Positions 1 to 5,562 of a DNA stretch of 5,836 bases are shown in pieces. Under the pieces are notes generated by a model that worked only from the letters and a program-made list of their open reading frames with translations, was not told the DNA's origin and searched no databases. The position numbers and the translations under genes are program-made. The DNA is from Candidatus Methylomirabilota bacterium. GTDB taxonomy: Bacteria > Methylomirabilota > Methylomirabilia > Methylomirabilales > 2-02-FULL-66-22. Numbering within the stretch: the stretch's first letter is position 1; each line of letters opens with the position of its first letter. The stretch covers positions 1 to 5,836 of the forward strand of contig JACQXP010000208.1 in the NCBI GenBank assembly GCA_016208645.1. The letters run 5' to 3'.

Positions 1-30
1 GGCCAGCCTGCACCCAGGGGGAAGACGTGT

Positions 31-48
31 GCCCGCGCGGCGGCGGGC
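31..48 (-). terminator. Possible hairpin downstream of the small minus-strand gene
   Basis: A 6-bp inverted repeat (GCCCGC at 31-36, GCGGGC at 43-48) with a 6-nt loop lies 16 bases past the stop of the minus-strand gene ending at 65. On the minus strand it is not followed by a T run, so it is not a classic intrinsic terminator. In DNA this rich in G and C such a repeat can arise by chance. The remaining bases 1-64 show nothing I can identify. Confidence 0.2.
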
Positions 49-64
49 CCGGGGGAGGAAGCGG

Positions 65-457
65 CTAGCGGGGCTTGCTGGCGCTGCGGCGCCGGAGGTA
101 CTCGGCGATGAGCTGGTCCAGGTTCTTCTCCACCGGTGGGGGGGCAAGCGGGGGTGCGGGGGATGGCGGGGAGGCGGGAGCCTCCGCCTGCGGCTGGGAG
201 GTGGCGTCTCCGCGGGGCTGGCCGGCCTGCAGACTCTGGATGACCCGGTGATGCTGCTGGTCCATGAAGTGCTTGATCCGGGCCTCCGGCGCCCCCTCCC
301 CCAGGGCGTCGCGGTAGTTGACCTTCTCCCGGGCGATGATGGCGCCGGCCCGGAAGACCAGGGTCAGGATGCACGGATTCTGCCGCCCCAGATCCTCGGT
401 CTGGACGTGATACTCGACGCCGTCGTGGCTGACGTTGCTGTTCAGGCCTGGAAGCAT
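65..457 (-). CDS. Conserved hypothetical protein, 130 aa, function unknown
   Basis: I cannot name this protein. Its N-terminal 50 residues are motif-dense: GLNSNV (4-9), then a segment around VEYHVQTEDLG (14-24) and a short beta-rich run, ILTLVFRAGAIIAREKVNY (30-48). From memory this resembles a small conserved hypothetical family of Gram-negative, delta-like bacteria; that is recall, not a search. Residues 84-109 form a Pro/Ala-rich linker, and 111-124 (KNLDQLIAEYLRRR) look like a short amphipathic, basic helix. There is no signal peptide or membrane segment, so it is probably cytosolic. The frame can be extended upstream to a TTG at 493, but a good minus-strand promoter (484-512) overlaps that extension, so I start at the ATG at 457. 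That ATG has no Shine-Dalgarno and a predicted leader of only about 20 nt. The gene is divergent from exbB. Confidence 0.72.
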   Translation of the reverse strand: MLPGLNSNVSHDGVEYHVQTEDLGRQNPCILTLVFRAGAIIAREKVNYRDALGEGAPEARIKHFMDQQHHRVIQSLQAGQPRGDATSQPQAEAPASPPSPAPPLAPPPVEKNLDQLIAEYLRRRSASKPR

Positions 458-483
458 GAGGGTTGCACGCGAAGGTGCACGGT

Positions 484-512
484 ACCATACCAAACCCCCC
501 CGGCGGCGGCAA
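484..512 (-). promoter_or_regulatory. Sigma-70-type extended -10 promoter for the minus-strand gene
   Basis: Read on the minus strand, a -35 box TTGCCG (plus positions 507-512) is followed after exactly 17 bases by a -10 box TATGGT (plus 484-489). A TGG directly precedes the -10, which makes it an extended -10. The expected start of transcription is near 477, giving a leader of about 20 nt before the ATG at 457. It is a near mirror copy of the plus-strand promoter at 530-558. Confidence 0.6.
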
Positions 513-529
513 GGGAATTTCCGTTTGCC

Positions 530-558
530 TTGGCGGCGCCCAGGGGGGATGGTATAGT
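530..558 (+). promoter_or_regulatory. Sigma-70-type extended -10 promoter for exbB-exbD
   Basis: A -35 box TTGGCG (530-535) is followed after exactly 17 bases by a -10 box TATAGT (553-558), with an extended -10 TGG at 550-552. Transcription should start near 565, leaving a leader of about 50 nt before the exbB ATG. The spacer contains a run of six G. Aligned with the opposing promoter at 484-512, it shares 22 of 29 positions. Confidence 0.65.
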
Positions 559-613
559 ATGTTCTCGTTTACCCATCTGAAGTTCCCCTGAGCGAGGCGG
601 CTGCCGGGCTCTC

Positions 614-1339
614 ATGGTGGACCAGGTTCTCATCCAAACGCTGATGCACGCCGGGCGCCCCCTGGTGACCCTCACCATGGTCGCCCTGGCCCTCTTCTCG
701 GTCTACTCCCTGGCCGTGATCGGCGAGCGGTGGTGGACCTTCCGCCGGTGTCGCCTGGCCTCGGCCGGCCTGCTGCGCCGGGTCCTGGAGTCGGTGGACC
801 AGGGCCATTTGCCGGAGGCGCTGCTCCTCTGCGAGCGGAAGGAGGGCGGGCACGTGGGCCCGGTCCTGGCCGCGGGCCTGCGGGAGTTTCAGCCCCTGAC
901 CTCGAGGAACCCGGGCCTGCATGCCGATGCCGCCTTCGATCGGGCCACGGCAGCGGCACGGGAGGCCATGCAGCGGGTGACGGGCGCGGAGATCGGCCGC
1001 CTGGAACACCGCCTCACCTCCCTCGCCACGCTGGGGAACATCAGCCCGTTCGTGGGGCTCTTCGGGACGGTGATCGGGGTCATGCGCGCCTTCGAAGCGA
1101 TCTCGCGGACGGGCAGCGGGGGGCTGGGCACCGTCTCCGCCGGGATCGCGGAGGCGCTGGTGGCCACGGCCGCGGGCCTGTTCGTCGCCATCCCGGCCGT
1201 CACCGCCTACAACCACTTCGTCTCGCGGGTCAAGGCCTACGCGGTCGAGATGGATGGGGCCGCCTCCGAATTCCTCACCCGGGTGCAGCGCACCGCCGTG
1301 GCTGCACAGAACGGCCGGACGCTGAGGGCTGACGGCTGA
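614..1339 (+). CDS. exbB: ExbB/TolQ/MotA-family proton channel protein
   Basis: This is the inner-membrane proton channel subunit that works with ExbD/TolR to turn the proton motive force into work on a TonB- or TolA-type partner. The 241-residue length is normal for the family. There are three predicted membrane helices: about 17-36, 138-158 and 176-198, with the long cytoplasmic stretch between the first and second, as in ExbB. Family motifs are present: SPFVGLFGTVIGVMRAF (144-160) and EALVATAAGLFVAIPAV (180-196). Thr152 and Thr185 sit where ExbB has its conserved pore threonines. No strong Shine-Dalgarno precedes the ATG; a GAGGCGG-like stretch is too far upstream to be ideal, so translation may be modest. 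exbD follows after 17 bases. ExbB and TolQ cannot be separated here because no tonB, tolA, tolB or pal is visible. The assignment to the superfamily is secure; the exact subtype is not. Confidence 0.93.
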   Translation: MVDQVLIQTLMHAGRPLVTLTMVALALFSVYSLAVIGERWWTFRRCRLASAGLLRRVLESVDQGHLPEALLLCERKEGGHVGPVLAAGLREFQPLTSRNPGLHADAAFDRATAAAREAMQRVTGAEIGRLEHRLTSLATLGNISPFVGLFGTVIGVMRAFEAISRTGSGGLGTVSAGIAEALVATAAGLFVAIPAVTAYNHFVSRVKAYAVEMDGAASEFLTRVQRTAVAAQNGRTLRADG

Positions 1340-1356
1340 CAGGTAGAGGTGCCCCG

Positions 1357-1782
1357 ATGGCCATGGCATTGCCGTCGCGCGCCGCGGACCGGCGCGTGCT
1401 CTCCGAGATCAACGTCACCCCGCTGGTGGACGTGACGCTGGTCCTGCTGATCATCTTCATGGTGACGACGCCCATGCTCCAGCGGGGGACCGACGTCGAG
1501 CTTCCCCAGGCCCAGCAATCCGAGCCGAAGGAAGAAGAGCGCATCACCCTGATCCTCACCCGCGAGGGGCGCGTGTACCTGAACACCCAGGAGATCCCGC
1601 GGGCCCGCCTGCGGGATCGCCTGGTGGCGCTGGCCCGCAACCGGGAGCGGGTGGTGCATTTCCGGGGCGACACCCAGGTGCCCTACGGCCTGGTCATCGA
1701 GGTGATGGACGCGCTCAAGGCCGCGGGGATCGAAACCGTTGGGCTGATCACCGAGCGCCCGCCGGGCGCGGCGCGCCCCTAG
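1357..1782 (+). CDS. exbD: ExbD/TolR-family biopolymer transport protein
   Basis: This is the small partner of ExbB: one N-terminal membrane anchor and a periplasmic domain. The 141-residue length is typical. Residues 16-36 (SEINVTPLVDVTLVL, then the LIIFMV helix) carry the family signature. Asp25 in the helix corresponds to the essential proton-carrying aspartate of ExbD/TolR. Residues 58-135 form the periplasmic alpha/beta domain, with ITLILTREGRVYLN (63-76) and the late motif VPYGLVIEVMDALKAAGIE (107-125), both usual for this family. An AGAGG ribosome binding site (1345-1349) lies 7 bases before the ATG. The gene is surely co-transcribed with exbB. The next gene is a DedA protein rather than tonB or tolA, so the protein driven by this motor must be encoded elsewhere. 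Confidence 0.94.
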   Translation: MAMALPSRAADRRVLSEINVTPLVDVTLVLLIIFMVTTPMLQRGTDVELPQAQQSEPKEEERITLILTREGRVYLNTQEIPRARLRDRLVALARNRERVVHFRGDTQVPYGLVIEVMDALKAAGIETVGLITERPPGAARP

Positions 1783-1790
1783 CCCGGATC

Positions 1791-1812
1791 ATTCGCGAAC
1801 CCGCTCGCGAAT
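1791..1812. terminator. Palindrome after exbD, possible terminator hairpin
   Basis: A perfect 8-bp inverted repeat, ATTCGCGA (1791-1798) and TCGCGAAT (1805-1812), encloses a 6-nt loop and begins 9 bases after the exbD stop. There is no downstream T run, so it would be a weak intrinsic terminator, a transcript-end stabiliser or a protein site. Confidence 0.4.
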
Positions 1813-1821
1813 AATCGCGGG

Positions 1822-1860
1822 AATGACCAATTGGGAATTGGAAATTGGTCGTTGGTCATT
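1822..1860. repeat. AATTGG-type heptad repeat bounded by 9-bp inverted repeats
   Basis: Three tandem 7-base units start at 1829, 1836 and 1843 (AATTGGG, AATTGGA, AATTGGT), followed by a diverged fourth unit, CGTTGGT (1850-1856). The ends of the block are a perfect 9-bp inverted repeat: AATGACCAA (1822-1830) and TTGGTCATT (1852-1860). A second, nested pairing is possible (GACCAATT 1825-1832 with AATTGGTC 1843-1850). Base composition is much richer in A and T than the surrounding genes. No gene is supported here; an 80-codon frame starting at 1823 is low-quality and runs into dedA. Confidence 0.6.
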
Positions 1861-1905
1861 TGATCCGGTGCTGGCAGATCGTTCACCCCCGATATGCAGG
1901 GACCC

Positions 1906-2544
1906 ATGGACCTCTTCTACAGGATTCTCGTCCTGCTCTCGACGTTCGTCATCTGGATCATCAGCACCCTGGGCTATGGGGGGATCGTCCTGGCCATGGC
2001 CATCGAGAGCGCCTGCATCCCCCTCCCCAGCGAGGTCATCATGCCCTTCTCGGGCTACCTGGTGAGCCGGGGACGCTTCAGCCTGTGGGGGGTCTCGCTG
2101 GCCGGGGCCCTGGGATGCACCCTCGGCTCCGCCGTCGCCTATGCGGTGGGCGCCTATGGGGGGCGCCCCTTCATCCTGAAGTACGGCCGGTACGTGCTGA
2201 TCACCCCGCACGAGGTGGATCGCGCCGACCGCTGGTTCGCCCGCTACGGCATGGCCGCCACGTTCATCAGCCGCCTGCTCCCGGTGATCCGGACGTTCAT
2301 CTCCCTGCCGGCCGGCATCGCGCGGATGCCCGTCGGGCGCTTTCTGTTCTACGCCTTCCTCGGCTCCCTGCCCTGGAGCTGGGCCCTGGCCTACGTGGGG
2401 ATGTTGCTGGGAGAGCATTGGGACCGGGTGGGCGGCCTGCTGCACTCGCTGGATGTCGTGATCGTGTTCGGGCTGGTCGCGGGCGCGGCCTGGTTCGTCT
2501 GGCGCCATTGGCCGCGACGGGTGCCACAGCCGGAAGAGGAGTAG
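1906..2544 (+). CDS. DedA-family (SNARE-associated / VTT domain) membrane protein
   Basis: DedA proteins are polytopic inner-membrane proteins required for membrane homeostasis; some members recycle undecaprenyl phosphate or other lipids across the membrane. This one has 212 residues, a normal length. An early helix (about 9-35) leads into ESACIPLPSEVIMPFSG (34-50), the re-entrant acidic motif of the family, with Glu34 and Glu43. A second hydrophobic block (62-84) precedes GAYGGRP. The signature FISRLLPVIRTFISLPAG (120-137) follows, with Arg123 and Arg129 matching the essential arginines of this family. Helices near 147-168 and 183-198 end the protein, with a charged C-terminus. I start at the second ATG (1906), because AGG at 1898-1900 lies 5 bases before it; the in-frame ATG at 1894 has no binding site and would add four residues. 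The DUF47 gene follows after 9 bases, so the two are probably one transcript. Confidence 0.93.
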   Translation: MDLFYRILVLLSTFVIWIISTLGYGGIVLAMAIESACIPLPSEVIMPFSGYLVSRGRFSLWGVSLAGALGCTLGSAVAYAVGAYGGRPFILKYGRYVLITPHEVDRADRWFARYGMAATFISRLLPVIRTFISLPAGIARMPVGRFLFYAFLGSLPWSWALAYVGMLLGEHWDRVGGLLHSLDVVIVFGLVAGAAWFVWRHWPRRVPQPEEE

Positions 2545-2553
2545 GGTGCCACC

Positions 2554-3174
2554 ATGTTTCGGTTTCGATTCTTCCCCCGCACCGAGAAATTCTTCGACAT
2601 GTTCATCGAGGCGGCGCGCAACATCCACCAGGGCGCGCGCGCGTTCCAGCAGATGCTGGAGGACTTCCAGGGGACCGACGAACAGTGGCGGGCCGTGGAG
2701 GAGTACGAGCACGAGGGGGACAAGATCACCCATCGCATCCTCCGGACCCTCCACCAGACCTTCATCACCCCGGTGGACCGGGAGGACATCCACAAGCTGA
2801 CCGTGGCCCTGGACGATGTCATTGACCTGATCGAGGCCTCGGCGGCGCGCATGGCGATGTACCGGATCGGCAAGCCGACCCCCGAGGCCCTGCGCCTGGC
2901 CGGGATCATCGTGCGCTGCACCGACCAGATCGTCCGGGGGGTGACGGCCCTTCCCAACTTCGAATATATCCAGGAGCATTGCATCGAGATCAATCGCCTG
3001 GAGAACGAGGCGGACGAGGTCTCGCGGGAGGCCATCGCGGGGCTCTTCATGGGAGAGGCCCCGCCCATCGAGGTCATCAAGTGGAAGGAGATCTACGAGA
3101 CCATGGAGACGGCCACGGACCGGTGCGAGGACGTGGCCAACCTCCTCGAGGAGATCGCCCTGAAGCATTCCTGA
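2554..3174 (+). CDS. DUF47 / PhoU-like protein (TIGR00153 type)
   Basis: This is a soluble, helical protein of the DUF47 family, distant relatives of PhoU. Members are commonly encoded beside Pit-type phosphate transporters and are thought to control them. It has 206 residues, the usual length. Seen in the sequence: the PhoU-like acidic helix motif around EEYEHEGDKITH (49-60); ITPVDREDIHKL (71-82), followed by paired aspartates at 87-88 and Asp91; a second acidic set, INRLENEADEV (146-156); and the family-typical end around TDRCEDVANLLEEI (188-201). Such acid-rich helices bind metal clusters in PhoU proteins. An AGGG (2543-2546) lies 7 bases before the ATG. There is no signal peptide. The usual partner, a pit gene, does not follow; an acetyltransferase gene does. 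The stop codon lies inside a strong hairpin. Confidence 0.92.
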   Translation: MFRFRFFPRTEKFFDMFIEAARNIHQGARAFQQMLEDFQGTDEQWRAVEEYEHEGDKITHRILRTLHQTFITPVDREDIHKLTVALDDVIDLIEASAARMAMYRIGKPTPEALRLAGIIVRCTDQIVRGVTALPNFEYIQEHCIEINRLENEADEVSREAIAGLFMGEAPPIEVIKWKEIYETMETATDRCEDVANLLEEIALKHS

Positions 3175-3194
3175 CCCCGCCAAGGCGGGGTCAG
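3171..3194. terminator. Perfect 11-bp inverted repeat over the DUF47 stop codon
   Basis: CTGACCCCGCC (3171-3181) and GGCGGGGTCAG (3184-3194) are exact reverse complements separated by AA; folded RNA would open the innermost pair to leave a 4-nt loop. The TGA stop (3172-3174) is part of the left arm. The stem is very stable. No T run follows, so it may be a U-less terminator, a processing or stabilising element, or a partial attenuator between DUF47 and the acetyltransferase gene. Confidence 0.6.
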
Positions 3195-3242
3195 CGGCGG
3201 CCGCATTCCCCCGCCCGCCCGGGGCCGCGAGAGATCCGATCC

Positions 3243-4712
3243 ATGTCGCCCGCGCTTCAGCCTGCCGAGAGCTTCCCCACCCCTGCGACATCGGCCGGGG
3301 ACATCGTCCTGCGGGTCTTGACCGCGCCGGATTCCCTGGACGGGCTCCTCCCGGGCCAGGGGCTCGGGGCCTACGCCCGCTACCGAGCGGGAGAGACGCT
3401 GGCGATCCTGCGGCGCGTGCTCCAGGCGCCGGAGGGCCGCCTGGTGGCCGCCCTGGCGGGAGAGACCCTGGTCGGGTATCTCGCCCTGTATCAGCCGGGT
3501 CCGGAGGAACGCTGGGGACAGCGGCCCATCCCCGGCCTGCTGGAACTGGGGGCCCTGGAGGTGGACCGCGCGTGGCGGAGGCGGGGACTGGCCCGGGCCC
3601 TGCTCCAGGCCGCGTTCGCCGGGGGGGAGCTGGATACGGCCATCCTGGTCGCCCCCCTGTATGCCTGCGACTGGGACCTGGAGACCTCCGGCCTCCACTG
3701 GCGCGACTACCGGCACCTGATCCACCGCCTGTTCCGCCGACACGGGTTCGCCGACTTCGTCACCGACGACCCCCTGGTGACCGTCGACCCGAAGAACGTC
3801 CTGCTGGTGCGCGTGGGAGAGGCGGCGGCGCCCGGCCTCTACCAGGCGTTCCGTGCCCTCCTCAGCGAGGTCTCCCCCCGCGTCAGCGCGGCCGAGGCCG
3901 ATCGCCACCAGCAATACCTGGGGCCCGGTTTCACCGCCATCCGCCAGATCAACCAACTGCCCCCCGAGGAGCGAGAGGCGATCTACCGGCGGCTGATCCC
4001 CCGTCGGGTGATCGAGCTTCTGACCCTCGACCCCGCCACGGGGCGGGACCCCGGGGGAGACCGACTGGTCACCTATGTTTGTCCCCCCGATCAGGGCTTC
4101 GTCCGGATCGAGGTGCGTCAGCATCCGCCCGACCAGGACTGCGTTTTCCTCTTGAAGCTCACCCAGCCGGCCGAGGAGCTGGTGGAGATCGCCTTCATCA
4201 TCGCCAATGATCCACAGGCGGAGCGGTTCGACGTGGACCGGGATTCCAGGGGCAATCCCGTGGGGATCCTCTCCGGCATCCGCAATCCCGGCGAGGAACT
4301 CAGGGCCATGCGGGCGGGCCTGGCGCCCGGTCAGGTGCGCCGGGGCCTGCGACTCTTCCGGCAGGTGCTGCCGCTGGTCGAGGCCTTCGCCGGCGAATTG
4401 GGCAAGGAACAGATCTCCGTGGAGGCGCTCTCCTACCACCACGCCTTCCTGTACGAGCGCCACGGCTTCGGGTATCTCACCGGGCGGGATCGCCTGGAGG
4501 AGGTCCACCGGGGCTTCCAGCCCGGCGGCCTGCTGCAAGGCCGCCTGGACGGCTCCACCCCGTTCCGGATGCCCGAGGCGTCCGCGACGGTCCGCGGCCG
4601 AAGCTGGGCCATTCACGACGGGATCCTGGGAGAGCCCTGGCGGGTGCCGCGACACTACAAGGTCCTGGGGCGGGCCACGGCCCTCCCCACCTTCGCGGAC
4701 TGCCCGTACTGA
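3243..4712 (+). CDS. AcuA-like GNAT acetyltransferase fused to an unassigned C-terminal domain
   Basis: The first ~200 of 489 residues form a GNAT N-acetyltransferase. The core is LLELGALEVDRAWRRRGLAR (99-118), with the acetyl-CoA pyrophosphate loop R112-x-x-G115-x-A117. Residues 143-156 (DWDLETSGLHWRDY) and 174-192 (TDDPLVTVDPKNVLLVRVG) resemble the C-terminal half of Bacillus AcuA as I remember it; AcuA acetylates a lysine of acetyl-CoA synthetase and shuts it off. Bacillus AcuA is only about 210 residues. Residues from about 205 to 489 are additional and I cannot assign them. They contain PGQVRRGLRLFR (362-373), SYHHAFLYERHGFGYLTG (397-414, reminiscent of a GNAT C-terminal strand) and RSWAIHDGILGEPW (453-466), so a second, degenerate GNAT fold is possible. 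The frame is open further upstream into DUF47; I start at the ATG at 3243, which leaves the hairpin outside the gene. A weak GAGAG (3229-3233) precedes it. The AcuB gene downstream supports the functional assignment. Confidence 0.82.
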   Translation: MSPALQPAESFPTPATSAGDIVLRVLTAPDSLDGLLPGQGLGAYARYRAGETLAILRRVLQAPEGRLVAALAGETLVGYLALYQPGPEERWGQRPIPGLLELGALEVDRAWRRRGLARALLQAAFAGGELDTAILVAPLYACDWDLETSGLHWRDYRHLIHRLFRRHGFADFVTDDPLVTVDPKNVLLVRVGEAAAPGLYQAFRALLSEVSPRVSAAEADRHQQYLGPGFTAIRQINQLPPEEREAIYRRLIPRRVIELLTLDPATGRDPGGDRLVTYVCPPDQGFVRIEVRQHPPDQDCVFLLKLTQPAEELVEIAFIIANDPQAERFDVDRDSRGNPVGILSGIRNPGEELRAMRAGLAPGQVRRGLRLFRQVLPLVEAFAGELGKEQISVEALSYHHAFLYERHGFGYLTGRDRLEEVHRGFQPGGLLQGRLDGSTPFRMPEASATVRGRSWAIHDGILGEPWRVPRHYKVLGRATALPTFADCPY

Positions 4713-4876
4713 TTCGGAGGTCTCACCGCGACGTGCCGCCGGGTCCACCCGGAGAGGGACGGCGGACCGGCGGACATTACGACTGCGGAGGATCTTCTCC
4801 CGGGACGCCAGGAACATCCGCGCCTGCCACCACGGCGAGCCGGAAACCGGGACGGGGATTTTCCAGGGAGGCGATC
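4713..4876 (+). other. Leader between the acetyltransferase gene and acuB
   Basis: This stretch has no supported gene. The acuB frame can be extended upstream to a GTG at 4733, but the added 48 residues are Pro/Gly/Arg-rich low-complexity sequence and the real start is marked by a strong binding site just before 4877. A 7-bp inverted repeat, CCGCCGG (4736-4742) with CCGGCGG (4767-4773), and a smaller nested CCGGGT/ACCCGG hairpin (4739-4752) could form in the RNA. I see no clear promoter, so acuB is probably read from the upstream gene. Confidence 0.4.
4865..4871 (+). promoter_or_regulatory. Strong ribosome binding site that fixes the acuB start
   Basis: AGGGAGG lies 5 bases before the ATG at 4877. 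It is the best ribosome binding site in front of any of the main genes in this window. It decides against the longer reading from the GTG at 4733. Confidence 0.75.
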
Positions 4877-5515
4877 ATGCTGGTCGGCCGACGGATGCGC
4901 ACGTCCCTCATCACCGTGACCAAGGAAGCCACGCTGGCCCGGGCCCGCGAACTCCTCCACAGCCACCGGATCCGGCACCTGCCCGTCGTGGAGCGGGAAC
5001 GTTTGCTCGGGATCCTGACCGACAGCGACATCCGGCAGGCCTCCCCCAGCAGCGCCGCCGGAATCAGCCCGGACCGGACGGCGGCCTTTCTGGCCCAGAT
5101 CCCGGTGACCGAGGCCATGGTCAGGGACGTCCGGACCGTGAGCCCCTACACCACCGTCGAAGAGGCCGCCCGCCTGATGATCGAGCACAAGATCGGCTGC
5201 CTGCCCGTCACGGAGGCGGACCGCCTGGTGGGCATCATCACCGAGACCGACATCCTGGGCGTGCTGGTGGACGTGATGGGCATCCGCGAGCCGAGCACGC
5301 GGTTCGAGCTGACCCTCCCCGACCGGCCGGGCGCCCTGGCGGAGGTCACCCGGATCATCAAGATGCACGAGGTGAATATCTCCAGCATCGTCACCATGCC
5401 CCACTGGGAGCCTGAAAAGCGGCTGGCCGTGATCCGGCTCAAGACGATAAACCCTCAGCCCATCCTGAAGGACCTCGCGGCCGCCGGATTCGAACAGCCA
5501 CCGCTCAAGCCATAG
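4877..5515 (+). CDS. acuB: AcuB-type protein, two CBS domains plus ACT domain
   Basis: This is a cytosolic regulatory protein of 212 residues; Bacillus AcuB has about 214. CBS domain 1 covers about 7-56, with IRHLPVV (32-38) and GILTDSDIRQASPS (45-58). CBS domain 2 covers about 80-130, with KIGCLPV (105-111) and GIITETDIL (119-127). An ACT domain follows (about 141-205), opening with LTLPDRPGALAEV (145-157). The phrase IRHLPVV, the QASPS run and the late KTINPQP (189-195) are shared with Bacillus AcuB as I remember it. CBS pairs bind adenine nucleotides and ACT domains bind amino acids or similar small ligands; which ligand is bound here is unknown. Lying just downstream of an AcuA-like acetyltransferase, it plausibly senses energy state and adjusts acetylation of acetyl-CoA synthetase. 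The role of AcuB itself is not well defined even in Bacillus. Confidence 0.92.
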   Translation: MLVGRRMRTSLITVTKEATLARARELLHSHRIRHLPVVERERLLGILTDSDIRQASPSSAAGISPDRTAAFLAQIPVTEAMVRDVRTVSPYTTVEEAARLMIEHKIGCLPVTEADRLVGIITETDILGVLVDVMGIREPSTRFELTLPDRPGALAEVTRIIKMHEVNISSIVTMPHWEPEKRLAVIRLKTINPQPILKDLAAAGFEQPPLKP

Positions 5516-5562
5516 GCGGACCGGAGCGGAACATCGTTTGACGCTCTCCAGAAGGAGGGGGA

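Noticed and set aside
29..580. 183-codon plus-strand frame over the small unknown gene
   Set aside because: It is antisense to a frame with a conserved-looking N-terminus and crosses both divergent promoters.
569..1369. 266-codon antisense open frame over exbB
   Set aside because: It is opposite a clear proton-channel gene, with low-complexity His/Arg/Gly-rich translation.
1822..1860. Heptad block considered as a CRISPR array
   Set aside because: The units are 7 bases long, contiguous and without spacers, and no cas gene is present.
1789..3291. 500-codon antisense open frame over dedA and DUF47
   Set aside because: It lies opposite two well-recognised proteins and its translation is an Asp/Gly/Leu/His-rich composition typical of antisense frames in GC-rich genes, with no domain motifs.
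3093..4817. 574-codon antisense open frame over the acetyltransferase gene
   Set aside because: The plus strand encodes clear GNAT motifs over the same bases; the antisense product shows no family signature and is explained by GC codon bias.
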